From contig JAFLBF010000015.1 of assembly GCA_017303895.1 (NCBI GenBank), positions 1 through 64,000 on the forward strand: a stretch of DNA of 64,000 nucleotides, written 5' to 3'. The first letter of the stretch is position 1; each line of letters starts with the position of its first letter. Shown piece by piece: positions 50,888 through 58,653 of the stretch. The stretch comes from Bacteroidota bacterium. Lineage in GTDB: Bacteria > Bacteroidota > Bacteroidia > 2-12-FULL-35-15. The notes beneath the pieces are model-generated. The model was not told the origin of the DNA. It did not search any database and saw only the letters and a list, made by a program, of their open reading frames with translations. The position numbers and the translations under genes were made by a program.

Positions 50888-52786
50888 TTAGTTGGTCGTC
50901 ATTTTATTGTTGATCAAACTTTGCTCATAGGTTTGTATCATGGCTTTGATCTTTTCTTCCATTGTACGGAGCATTTGTTTTTCTGTTGCTCTCAGGTCTT
51001 TTTTAAGCGTACTGTCTTTTTGATAGTTATACAAAGCCAATGAATTGTTCCCATCAAATTCCAAAACATAAGCTCCCTCAATGAGTTGATAAAAATTGTT
51101 GTTATAGGTCAAGCTGGGCTGTTTTTTGAGAGAATCAAGACTATTGTGTCCAAAGGCGAAATACTTTTTAGGATAACCCAAATAGTTGAGAACAGTCGGC
51201 ATGATATCAAGCTGTTGTGTAACAGTAGAATCGACCCCTTTTAGGTCGCTATTGGCTTTATAATAAACGATAGGTATGGCGTGACTACCAATTAAATTGG
51301 AGTAGAAGGCATCTCCGGAAATACCGGTATGGTCTGCACAAAGCACAAATAGGGTGTTGTTGTACCAGGGCATTTTTTTAGCTGTTTCAAAAAAACGTCT
51401 TAATGAATAATCGGTATAAGCAACACTTTTTAAAATGGGCAGGTCGCCTTCTTTGAATTTGCCTTCATACTTCTTTGGTACTTCAAAAGGGTGATGCGAT
51501 GAAAGAGTAAAAAGAGTAGAGAAAAAAGGTTGTGGCATTTCATTCGATCTTTTAGCCACATATTGCATAAATTCTTCATCCCATATCCCCCAGTTGCCAT
51601 CATAATCACTTTCATCATTGTATTCTTTTCTGCCATAGTATTGCTCATAACCTGCCAGGCGGGCAAAGGCATCAAATCCCATCGTGCCATTGGTGCCTCC
51701 ATGAAAAAATGCGGTCCGGTATCCTTCCGACCTTAATGTGGAGGCCAGACTGTTCATATTATTACTTCCATAAGGAGAAGTGATATATGCTTCATCCATC
51801 CAGGTAGGAATGCTGGCGATGATAGCAGGCACTCCTTCAATCGATTTTTTTCCGTTGGAAAAGGCATTCGGGAAGACCAGACTTTCCGACATCAAAGAGT
51901 CAAGAAAAGGGGTGAACCCTTTTTGACGATGGTTAATGGCTCCAATGTATTCTTTGGAAAAACTCTCCAAAATGATCAGGAATACATTCATTTTTTGGAA
52001 TTCTTTTTTCCCGGCAGGATGAATATGAGTATAGTGTTTTATGAGGTCTGCTTCATTTACGTAATAATTGTGCGGCTCAATGGTTTTCAGGTCGAGGGTT
52101 TTCAGGATGGAGAAGGGCGTGCTGATCACCAAAGGTACATTCTGAGAGCTGGTATATTGAGCTGCATCCACCGCATTGATCGGCTTTAATTGAAAACCTC
52201 CACGGTAAACAAGCAAGGCCAGTGGAATGCCGGCAATAAATACGGCTGTTTGGATCAGGAAGTCCTTTTTTGACCAGGTAGGAATAATGGTTTTAGCTTT
52301 GCCGTAAAAGCGGATCAGAAGGTAGCTCAAGCCCAGCCAGATCAGAAAAACATACCAATAATCTGTAAAAAAGGTCGGAATGAGTTCAAACAGGTCATTC
52401 CCGATCTCCCCGCCAAAAAAATGGAAGACATCAGCAGTGGTCCGTTTTAATGTAAATGGGAAATAAACCAAGTCAACACAGTTGGCTAGTATGCCAATGC
52501 TGTTCGGGATAATAAAGAGCCATTTCAGGAACAATTGATAGCCTTTTTTATATCGAAAAGTGAAGGGTAGAAGCCATAGGAGGATGAATAAGCTATTCAG
52601 GAGTACGAGCACCGAAAGGTCGAATTTGACAGAAACGGCAAAAATGTACAACAGCTCCCCAATTCCCAGTTCCTGAAAGTGATGCTGGTTAAAAAGATAG
52701 AAAAGGAAACGGCATACCCCATAAATAAAGAGCAGAAGGAGTAGTTTTCTCCCCAATTCACGTGCATGTTGATGCCATTTTTCCAT
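50888..52786 (-). CDS. LTA-synthase-like membrane sulfatase-fold phosphotransferase
   Basis: 632 residues from ATG 52786; the longer ATG at 52804 lies upstream of the promoter at 52793-52800. Five N-terminal membrane helices (about 15-190), then an extracytoplasmic alkaline-phosphatase/sulfatase domain (about 265-570): VFLIILESFSKEYIG (metal-binding E and D/E site), SIEGVPAIIASIP (Ser/Thr nucleophile region), TAFFHGGTNGTMGFD, FVLCADHTGISGDAF. Related enzymes transfer phosphoglycerol or phosphoethanolamine. The substrate here is unknown. First gene of the operon with the lipid kinase and SUI1 factor. Confidence 0.88.
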   Translation of the reverse strand: MEKWHQHARELGRKLLLLLFIYGVCRFLFYLFNQHHFQELGIGELLYIFAVSVKFDLSVLVLLNSLFILLWLLPFTFRYKKGYQLFLKWLFIIPNSIGILANCVDLVYFPFTLKRTTADVFHFFGGEIGNDLFELIPTFFTDYWYVFLIWLGLSYLLIRFYGKAKTIIPTWSKKDFLIQTAVFIAGIPLALLVYRGGFQLKPINAVDAAQYTSSQNVPLVISTPFSILKTLDLKTIEPHNYYVNEADLIKHYTHIHPAGKKEFQKMNVFLIILESFSKEYIGAINHRQKGFTPFLDSLMSESLVFPNAFSNGKKSIEGVPAIIASIPTWMDEAYITSPYGSNNMNSLASTLRSEGYRTAFFHGGTNGTMGFDAFARLAGYEQYYGRKEYNDESDYDGNWGIWDEEFMQYVAKRSNEMPQPFFSTLFTLSSHHPFEVPKKYEGKFKEGDLPILKSVAYTDYSLRRFFETAKKMPWYNNTLFVLCADHTGISGDAFYSNLIGSHAIPIVYYKANSDLKGVDSTVTQQLDIMPTVLNYLGYPKKYFAFGHNSLDSLKKQPSLTYNNNFYQLIEGAYVLEFDGNNSLALYNYQKDSTLKKDLRATEKQMLRTMEEKIKAMIQTYEQSLINNKMTTN

Positions 52787-52792
52787 TGTCTG

Positions 52793-52800
52793 CAAAGCTA
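52793..52800 (-). promoter_or_regulatory. Leaderless -7 box of the LTA-synthase-like operon
   Basis: Minus-strand TAGCTTTG ends 7 bases before ATG 52786. Confidence 0.6.
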
Positions 52801-52879
52801 ACAAAATCTACCTGCATTTTGGAAGGTGAAGGGAAAGGATGGGGGCTGAAAAAAATATTTTACAAAATTTTAACATTTT

Positions 52880-52912
52880 TTTGCATAGTATCAAAAAATA
52901 AATATACATTTG
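52880..52912 (+). promoter_or_regulatory. Consensus promoter of the alanine-rich lipoprotein
   Basis: TTTG at 52880-52883, spacer of 21, TACATTTG at 52905-52912. Both elements are perfect, suggesting high expression. The leader is about 27 bases and A-rich. Confidence 0.75.
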
Positions 52913-52944
52913 CGCAAATTTTAATTAAAATCACAAACAAAAAA

Positions 52945-53205
52945 ATGAAAAAAGTATTTACATTAGTTGCTGTAGCTACATTATCTTTAGTAGCTTGCGG
53001 ACCGTCAGCTGAAGAAAAAGCTGCTGCTGAAAAAGCAAAACAAGATTCAATCCAAGCGTACAATGATGCAGAAGCTGCAAAAGCTGCTGCTGAACAACAA
53101 CGTATCGCTGACTCAACTGCTGCTGCTGCTGCTGAAGCTGAAGCTAAGCGTGTTGCTGACTCAACTGCTGCTGCTGAAGCAGAAAAAGGTGGTAAAAAGA
53201 AATAA
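52945..53205 (+). CDS. Small alanine-rich lipoprotein
   Basis: 86 residues from ATG 52945, which follows the consensus promoter; longer frames back to 52762 lie upstream of it. Signal peptide MKKVFTLVAVATLSLVAC with lipobox LVAC at 16-19. The mature chain is almost all Ala, Glu, Lys and Asp: heptad-rich helix with repeated RIADSTAAAAAEAEAK / RVADSTAAAEAEK units and a GGKKK end. It resembles small Bacteroidota envelope lipoproteins in composition; a structural or spacer role is a guess. Monocistronic with a strong terminator. Confidence 0.8.
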   Translation: MKKVFTLVAVATLSLVACGPSAEEKAAAEKAKQDSIQAYNDAEAAKAAAEQQRIADSTAAAAAEAEAKRVADSTAAAEAEKGGKKK

Positions 53206-53229
53206 TTTTCTTTTCATCGAGAAAAAAAG

Positions 53230-53254
53230 GAGCGAATTATTCGCTCTTTTTTTT
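53230..53254 (+). terminator. Terminator after the alanine-rich lipoprotein
   Basis: GAGCGAA pairs with TTCGCTC (53230-53236 with 53240-53246), then nine T residues. Confidence 0.85.
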
Positions 53255-53350
53255 TGCCTTTTATCCAGCCTTTTTAACACTTATCCCATTTCCAGCCCTT
53301 AATAAAAGTTAAAAGATGTTATTTGTATCTTTTCAAATACAAATACGTTA

Positions 53351-53358
53351 TACTTTTG
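53351..53358 (+). promoter_or_regulatory. Outer-membrane barrel gene promoter -7 box
   Basis: TACTTTTG, 14 bases before ATG 53373; excludes the upstream ATG at 53316. Confidence 0.6.
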
Positions 53359-53372
53359 GCCAAATTCAATTT

Positions 53373-56108
53373 ATGCGTAAAGTTTTATTCTTACTCTGTT
53401 TCCTTGTCACGCTAAGCTCTTTTGCTCAAAAAATGAGCATTTCGGGAACAGTGCAGGATACCATTGCAAAAATCCCTCTTAAAAATGCGGTTGCTATGGC
53501 GGTTAGGATCAAAGACTCAGTTCTGGTATCATTTGCCCGTACGGATGCCAATGGTCGTTTTGAGTTAAAAGATCTGAAGATCGATACCGTTCAGGTGATC
53601 GTATCAAACCCTGCCTTTGGGGATCAGTACTATTATGTATTTGGAAGTCAGGCGAATCATGAATTCGATTTTGGAAAGATCATCCTGCCACCTAAAACGC
53701 AGCAATTGAACGAGGTGGTGATCTATGCCTTTAAAGATCCTGTCTATTATAAAGGCGATACCCTGGTGTATTCGGCTGACTCATTTAAAGTGAAACCCAA
53801 CGCTACGGTAGAAGATCTTTTGAAAAAATTACCCGGCATTAAGGTCGATGCTCAGGGCAAGATCACCTCTCAGGGAAAAGAGATCAGCCAGGTATTGGTG
53901 GATGGGGATGAATTTTTTGGCTCCGACCCGACAGTCGCTACCCGCAATTTGGCAGCGAATGGAGTGGAATCGGTGCAGGTGTACGAGAAAAAAGATGAAA
54001 ATGCCACCGAAGGAGGAACTGAAACAGTCCAGGTAATGAACTTGAAATTGAAAGATGAAGCCAAAAAAGGATATTTTGGAAAGATTTCGGGTGCTTCCGA
54101 TTTTCAAAAGTATCACGAAGGGGAGATATTAGCCAACCGTTTTAATAAACAGCAGAAAGTCTCCTTTTTTGCACTGGGAAGTAATACTCCCCGTTCCTCA
54201 TTCGATTGGGGCGATGTATATAAATATGGTTTGGATAATGAAATGAACATGATGACCAATGATGAGGGTGAAACCTATTGGTATGGAAATAATGGCGTGC
54301 AAGGAGTTCCTCAGTCGTTCAAATCCGGATTCTATTATGCAGACAGATTAGGTAAAAAGACAAAATTAAATTTAAACTATACCTATAATAATAATACGCT
54401 AAATGCCAATTCCTCCACACGTTCACAATACTTTTTAAGTGATACCAGCTATGTGACGGAGAATGAATCCTTCAGTTCTCAAAAAACAGAATCGCATACA
54501 GTAAATTTTGGAATAGTTCAAACGATCGATTCATTGACTGATCTTGAAATTAGACCCAAACTGGTGACCAACTCAACCAATACAAAGAGCATTACTGATA
54601 ATTTATTTAAAACATCTACCGATTCGCTTACACGCGAAAATGAAGTAGAAAATACGAACAAGGCAAAAGGTTTCGACTTGAGTGCCAATGCAAAACTGAC
54701 CAAACGTTTTAAAAAGAAAGACCGTTTATTGCTATTCAATTATTCTTTTAATCAGAAGGAAGACGATGCCGAAGGAATTTTGAAATCTTACAATACATAC
54801 TATTCCGGATTTATACTTCCTAACGATACGGTAAATCAGAAAAAAGAGAACCGGAGTGACAGGCAAGTGCATAATGCCAAACTTACGTTTACAGAGCCTT
54901 TGACTAAAAAGATCAAAGTAGAACTGGAGTATGTATTCAATTACAATAATAGTTTGCAAAATAAAAAAGCCTTAAACTTTTTTAATGGAGAATATTCAGT
55001 GAATGATTCTGTATTCAGTAATAATTTTGAAAATATGCAATTGTTCAACAGAGCGGGTTTAAAGTTTATTTATGAAACTAAGAAAATACGCTTTGCAATT
55101 GGATCTAAAGCACAACAAACAGAATTGAACAGCCACAATCTAATTTCTGATGGGAGAGTTAAATATACCGGCAGTGCCATTCTTCCTTTCCTTTCGTATA
55201 TGTATCGCTTTAGTGAGAATAGCCGTTATACTTTTTCATATTACACATTTGCTAATCAGCCTACTATTAATCAATTACAGCCGGTGCAGGACAATACCAA
55301 TCCGAACCGGGTTATAGTTGGTAATACAGCTTTAAAACCTAGTTATAACAATCACTTTGAAATGAGTTATAATGTTTATAAGCCGATTACAGGAAGATAT
55401 GTTTGGGCGAATGTGAATTTTGATCTCGTGAATAATGCATTTGCCAATTCTTCCAATTTTGATAGTATCGGTAGAACCGTTTCTCAAACGATCAATGTGG
55501 ATGGGAATTACAATGGTAACTTTTATGTAGGTGCAGGCTTGCCGGTGTTGGGTGGCTTGATCAAGTTTGATCCGAATGTATATGGAAATTATAATAACTA
55601 TAGCAATTTTGTAAATGGTGCTGAGAATAAAACACAAGCTTCCAGTTTGAATGTTGGATTAGATATCAGTTTACAAACCGATTCGATCGAGTTTAGTATT
55701 GGAGGGAATTACAACTGGAATCAAACACAATCGAGTTTAAATCCAAATTCCAATAAACCGTATTCAAGTCAGTATTTAAGTGCAGACTTCAGATGGATAC
55801 TTCCTCTGAAATTTGTATTTGAAACGGATGCGGAGTACACGATCAACAGTCAGCGTACCCAAGGTTATAATATCAATTATGTGATCTGGAATGCGAAATT
55901 GAGTAAAGCCTTTTTGAAAAATGAAAATTTGATCCTTGCTTTTGAAGCCAATGATATGTTGAATCAGAACATAAGCACAAACCGTTCGATACAGGATAAT
56001 AGTATCACGGATACTAAGACCAATGTGATCAGCCGTTATTTTTTATTAAGAGCAACATTTAAGTTTAACAGTACTAAAACAAAAGAAACAGATGATTATG
56101 GATGGTAA
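53373..56108 (+). CDS. TonB-receptor-like outer-membrane beta-barrel protein
   Basis: 911 residues. Signal peptide 1-19 (SSFAQ). Carboxypeptidase-regulatory-like domain about 22-105 (ISGTVQDTIAKIPLKNAVAM), then a plug-like region about 110-235 with the SusC-like core LLKKLPGIKVDAQGKITSQG and VLVDGDEFFG. A large Tyr/Asn-rich barrel follows to the C-terminus, which ends in FKFNSTKTKETDDYGW. This is the outer-membrane beta-barrel subgroup that lacks a classic TonB box. Its stop overlaps the GLPGLI gene, a pairing common in Bacteroidota. Possible role: uptake or export of peptides; unproven. Confidence 0.88.
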   Translation: MRKVLFLLCFLVTLSSFAQKMSISGTVQDTIAKIPLKNAVAMAVRIKDSVLVSFARTDANGRFELKDLKIDTVQVIVSNPAFGDQYYYVFGSQANHEFDFGKIILPPKTQQLNEVVIYAFKDPVYYKGDTLVYSADSFKVKPNATVEDLLKKLPGIKVDAQGKITSQGKEISQVLVDGDEFFGSDPTVATRNLAANGVESVQVYEKKDENATEGGTETVQVMNLKLKDEAKKGYFGKISGASDFQKYHEGEILANRFNKQQKVSFFALGSNTPRSSFDWGDVYKYGLDNEMNMMTNDEGETYWYGNNGVQGVPQSFKSGFYYADRLGKKTKLNLNYTYNNNTLNANSSTRSQYFLSDTSYVTENESFSSQKTESHTVNFGIVQTIDSLTDLEIRPKLVTNSTNTKSITDNLFKTSTDSLTRENEVENTNKAKGFDLSANAKLTKRFKKKDRLLLFNYSFNQKEDDAEGILKSYNTYYSGFILPNDTVNQKKENRSDRQVHNAKLTFTEPLTKKIKVELEYVFNYNNSLQNKKALNFFNGEYSVNDSVFSNNFENMQLFNRAGLKFIYETKKIRFAIGSKAQQTELNSHNLISDGRVKYTGSAILPFLSYMYRFSENSRYTFSYYTFANQPTINQLQPVQDNTNPNRVIVGNTALKPSYNNHFEMSYNVYKPITGRYVWANVNFDLVNNAFANSSNFDSIGRTVSQTINVDGNYNGNFYVGAGLPVLGGLIKFDPNVYGNYNNYSNFVNGAENKTQASSLNVGLDISLQTDSIEFSIGGNYNWNQTQSSLNPNSNKPYSSQYLSADFRWILPLKFVFETDAEYTINSQRTQGYNINYVIWNAKLSKAFLKNENLILAFEANDMLNQNISTNRSIQDNSITDTKTNVISRYFLLRATFKFNSTKTKETDDYGW

Positions 56109-56820
56109 AAAACGAATTGTACTTTTCCTGTTCTGTGTTTTTGTTGTTGGACTAAAAGCACAGATCACACAAGGGAAGATCATTTACGAGCGCAAAACAA
56201 ATTTGTATAAAAAGTACAAAGATGATGATGTGAAAGAATGGTTGCGTGAAGAGGATAAGAATAAGGTTGATGTATTTGAATTGTATTTTACCGATTCGAG
56301 TTCCGTATTCAAGCCACAGGATAGCGATCTGAAAGAGCGGATGAGTTGGGCTACAAGTAAAAATGTGGTGTATCAGGAATATGCACAGAATAAACGCTTG
56401 ACGATAAAAAGTTTATGGGGAGAAAAAATGTATGTGGAAGATACATTGTATAAACGTGAATGGAAGATCACAGATAGTAAGCGTGTGATCAGTGGTTACA
56501 ATTGTAGAAAAGCTATTTGGCAGGCAAATGATAGCACTCGTATTTATGCCTGGTATTGTGAGGAAATTGTGCCGAGTATCGGGCCTGAAAGTTTTTATGG
56601 ATTACCGGGAGCCATATTGGGATTAGCGACAGAGGATGGAGGAGTGATCTACTTTGCCAAAACGATAGAGGTATCGAAACCCACTATGGATGCAGTTATA
56701 CCGAAAAAAGGGAAAAATAAGATCTATACATCAGCCGAGTTAAAAACGAAGCTGGAAAAAGATTTTGGTAAGAATCCCTGGGGAAAAGCCATGATCAAAG
56801 AAGCCTTTGGGATCTGGTAA
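56092..56820 (+). CDS. GLPGLI-family protein
   Basis: 242 residues. Signal peptide 1-23 (GLKAQ). The family motif is present in the form YGLPGAILGL (about 172-181), with upstream GKIIYERK and SGYNCRKA segments. GLPGLI proteins are periplasmic or surface-associated, of unknown function, usually encoded beside an outer-membrane barrel. It overlaps the barrel gene by 17 bases (ATG 56092; ATG 56098 is an alternative), so they are translationally coupled. Confidence 0.92.
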   Translation: MIMDGKKRIVLFLFCVFVVGLKAQITQGKIIYERKTNLYKKYKDDDVKEWLREEDKNKVDVFELYFTDSSSVFKPQDSDLKERMSWATSKNVVYQEYAQNKRLTIKSLWGEKMYVEDTLYKREWKITDSKRVISGYNCRKAIWQANDSTRIYAWYCEEIVPSIGPESFYGLPGAILGLATEDGGVIYFAKTIEVSKPTMDAVIPKKGKNKIYTSAELKTKLEKDFGKNPWGKAMIKEAFGIW

Positions 56821-56877
56821 TATTATCAAATCAGATGTAAGATTTTTGAATGATCTGTATTTATTTTTATGTTGTAA

Positions 56878-56936
56878 AAGTTTCCGGACAGTCAGAATTT
56901 CAAAATTTTATCTAAAAAACAACTGTCCGAAAACTT
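56878..56936. repeat. Inverted repeat between GLPGLI and ssb genes
   Basis: AAGTTTCCGGACAGT (56878-56892) and ACTGTCCGAAAACTT (56922-56936) pair over 14 of 15 positions with a 29-base AT-rich loop. No T-run follows, so it is not a standard terminator. The gap 56821-56951 holds no gene. Confidence 0.75.
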
Positions 56937-56951
56937 ATGAAAAACCATGGC

Positions 56952-57290
56952 TTATTGTTTTCCACTCAATAGCAGCAGCTCATTAATTTCCACCACCGTA
57001 TTGTATCGTTTGATCCCTTCTTTGTCGGTATAGGTATTGTGTACCAATTTGCCTTCAATAGCTACTTCTGAACCTTTGCTGAGGTGTTTCTCTACGATCT
57101 CTGCGGTTTTTCCCCATGCAGTAAGGTTGTGCCATTGTGTTTCTGTTACACGTTCGCCTTTTGCGTTCTTGTAGGTTTCATTTGTTGCGATCGAAAATTT
57201 CGCTAATTTTTTACCGCCTTCTAATTCTTTGATCTCAGGATTCATTCCTAAATTTCCAATTAATTGTACTTTGTTTCTTAATGCATTCAT
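56952..57290 (-). CDS. ssb: Single-stranded DNA-binding protein, short form
   Basis: 112 residues, one OB fold: NKVQLIGNLGMNPEIKELEGGKKLAKFSIATNE, TQWHNLTAWGKTAEIVEKHLSKGSEVAIEGKLVHNTYTDKEGIKRY. The chain stops at ELLLLSGKQ, with no linker and no acidic C-terminal tip (DDDIPF-like) that normally recruits partner proteins. It is therefore likely a secondary SSB rather than the replicative one. The region upstream (57291-57496) is rich in dyad symmetries. Confidence 0.9.
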   Translation of the reverse strand: MNALRNKVQLIGNLGMNPEIKELEGGKKLAKFSIATNETYKNAKGERVTETQWHNLTAWGKTAEIVEKHLSKGSEVAIEGKLVHNTYTDKEGIKRYNTVVEINELLLLSGKQ

Positions 57291-57323
57291 AATGTCCGAT
57301 TTTTAATTTTTTGATTTTTTTGG

Positions 57324-57369
57324 TTTGCATCAAACGTGAGAGCGCTCTACTTTTGGTTTGACGATGCAA
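57324..57369. promoter_or_regulatory. Nested palindrome upstream of ssb
   Basis: TTTGCATC (57324-57331) pairs with GATGCAAA (57362-57369). Inside are AAAC with GTTT and a perfect AGAGCGCTCT dyad (57339-57348). On the minus strand a CACCTTTG box (57365-57372, one mismatch to TAnnTTTG) would place the transcript start here, so the structure may be the ssb leader or an operator. Confidence 0.45.
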
Positions 57370-57420
57370 AGGTGGGATAGGTCGGCTTGATTAATCGGTT
57401 GGTAAGCATTTATAATCGGA

Positions 57421-57442
57421 TATAAACGTTTATAAACGTTTA
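57421..57442. repeat. Two overlapping AAACGTTT dyads
   Basis: TATAAACGTTTATAAACGTT followed by TA: two copies of the palindrome ATAAACGTTTAT sharing one end. It sits 55 bases before the Zn-ribbon gene and 131 before ssb; operator-like. Confidence 0.5.
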
Positions 57443-57496
57443 TTTTTTTAAACGGATAGTTGTTAAATCAAATAAAATCAATCAATTCAGCGGTTT

Positions 57497-57859
57497 ATGA
57501 GTAAAACATGTTTGGAATGTGAAGAAGAAATAAAAGGCAGAGCAGATAAAAAATTTTGCTCCGATCAATGCCGGAATGCCTATAACAATAAGTTAAAAAG
57601 TGGGACTTCCGATTATGTTCGGACTGTAAACAGTGCACTCAAAAAGAACAGAAAGATCCTCCAGGAATTATTGCCGGAAGCTACCTGCCGGACAACACGT
57701 TCTAAATTATTACAAAAAGGTTTTGATTTTAATTTTATGACCAGTTCATACACCAACAGAAAAAATGCAACCTATTATTTCTGTTATGAATATGGCTATT
57801 TACCTCTTGAGAATGATCTTTGTTTTTTGGTCAGACGAAAAGAGTATATGGATAATTGA
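57497..57859 (+). CDS. Zn-ribbon protein of unknown function (DUF2116-like)
   Basis: 120 residues. Zinc ribbon at the N-terminus: CLECEEEIKGRADKKFCSDQCRNAYNN (C4, C7, C21, C25), as in DUF2116-type proteins. Residues 35-120 are helical then beta, with KKNRKILQELLPEATCRTTRSKLLQKGFDFNFMTSSY and a conserved-looking YYFCYEYGYLPL end. Such proteins are common in Bacteroidota; the role is unknown, though nucleic-acid binding is plausible. Divergent from ssb across 206 bases of dyad-rich DNA. Confidence 0.75.
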   Translation: MSKTCLECEEEIKGRADKKFCSDQCRNAYNNKLKSGTSDYVRTVNSALKKNRKILQELLPEATCRTTRSKLLQKGFDFNFMTSSYTNRKNATYYFCYEYGYLPLENDLCFLVRRKEYMDN

Positions 57860-57864
57860 TTTTT

Positions 57865-58440
57865 TTATTTGGGCAAGGAAACATTATCGGTTAGGAACCG
57901 GTATGTTTTTAATAATGACTCGAATTTTTTAATATTGTTTTGTAAACCGGCATTGCTGCGTGAAGTAATGATGATCATGGCTACTCCTTTCTTTTCACCA
58001 ATGTAAGCCACCCGTTCAAAATTTTTATTCTCTTCATCCAGATAATCATAGATCAATGCTGTTTTTTTTGTTTTGCCCATTTTTATCGGCTTTTGTTTGA
58101 TGATCTTGATCTTGGGAGCATTGGTGGTAAATTGAACACTGTCATATTTGATCATTACGTACACATCTTCATTTTTTGTGCTGTCATAACTCGAAAAGGT
58201 GGTGTACATGACTGTTTCAGCATCGGCCCAGGTTTCTCCCTTGGGATAAAACACAGCCATCAATCCTTCCTGCAAAGCACTTTCATTATCCAATACCCAG
58301 CCGCTTGGTGCTGTTAAAAAATAAGAATGGTTGGGACCATATACCAAACCGGAATTGTTTTTTAAGCTATCCTTTTGAGCAAAAAGAAAAGCTAGGTTAA
58401 AAAAGAATAAAGTGCTAAGCAGTAGTTTTTTCATTTTCAT
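57865..58440 (-). CDS. Exported protein of unknown function
   Basis: 191 residues. Signal peptide about 1-21 (LAFLFAQ). The mature part has NSGLVYGPNHSYFLTAPSGWVLDNESALQEGLMAVFYPKGETWADAETVMYT, a pattern seen in small periplasmic Bacteroidota proteins, then strands ending RFLTDNVSLPK. No enzyme motif. ATG 58440 overlaps the TGA of a 45-residue membrane protein gene (ATGA), so the two are coupled. Confidence 0.7.
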   Translation of the reverse strand: MKMKKLLLSTLFFFNLAFLFAQKDSLKNNSGLVYGPNHSYFLTAPSGWVLDNESALQEGLMAVFYPKGETWADAETVMYTTFSSYDSTKNEDVYVMIKYDSVQFTTNAPKIKIIKQKPIKMGKTKKTALIYDYLDEENKNFERVAYIGEKKGVAMIIITSRSNAGLQNNIKKFESLLKTYRFLTDNVSLPK

Positions 58441-58574
58441 TTAATGTTTTTAGCAGCCTTCATCAACTCACATTTATCACAGGCCTGCTTTTTTTTGATA
58501 CTACCATATATTCTGTATGCCACATAAGCAACAGCTAACAAAACAATTCCATATACTGCCAGTTCTTGTATCAT
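58437..58574 (-). CDS. 45-residue Cys-containing membrane protein
   Basis: ATG 58574 to TGA 58437, overlapping the next start by three bases (ATGA). One helix (IVLLAVAYVAYRIYG, about 10-24), basic KKK, then ACDKCELMKAAKNIK with a CxxC pair. The layout resembles the FeoB-associated Cys-rich membrane protein family, but no FeoB gene is near. Metal binding by the CxxC is inferred. Confidence 0.6.
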   Translation of the reverse strand: MIQELAVYGIVLLAVAYVAYRIYGSIKKKQACDKCELMKAAKNIK

Positions 58575-58653
58575 TTACCCTGCAAAATTACGCAAAATTA
58601 TAGGCCTTTAAGTCCTTATTTTTAATAATTTTACATCCGTTAAATTGAATTCT

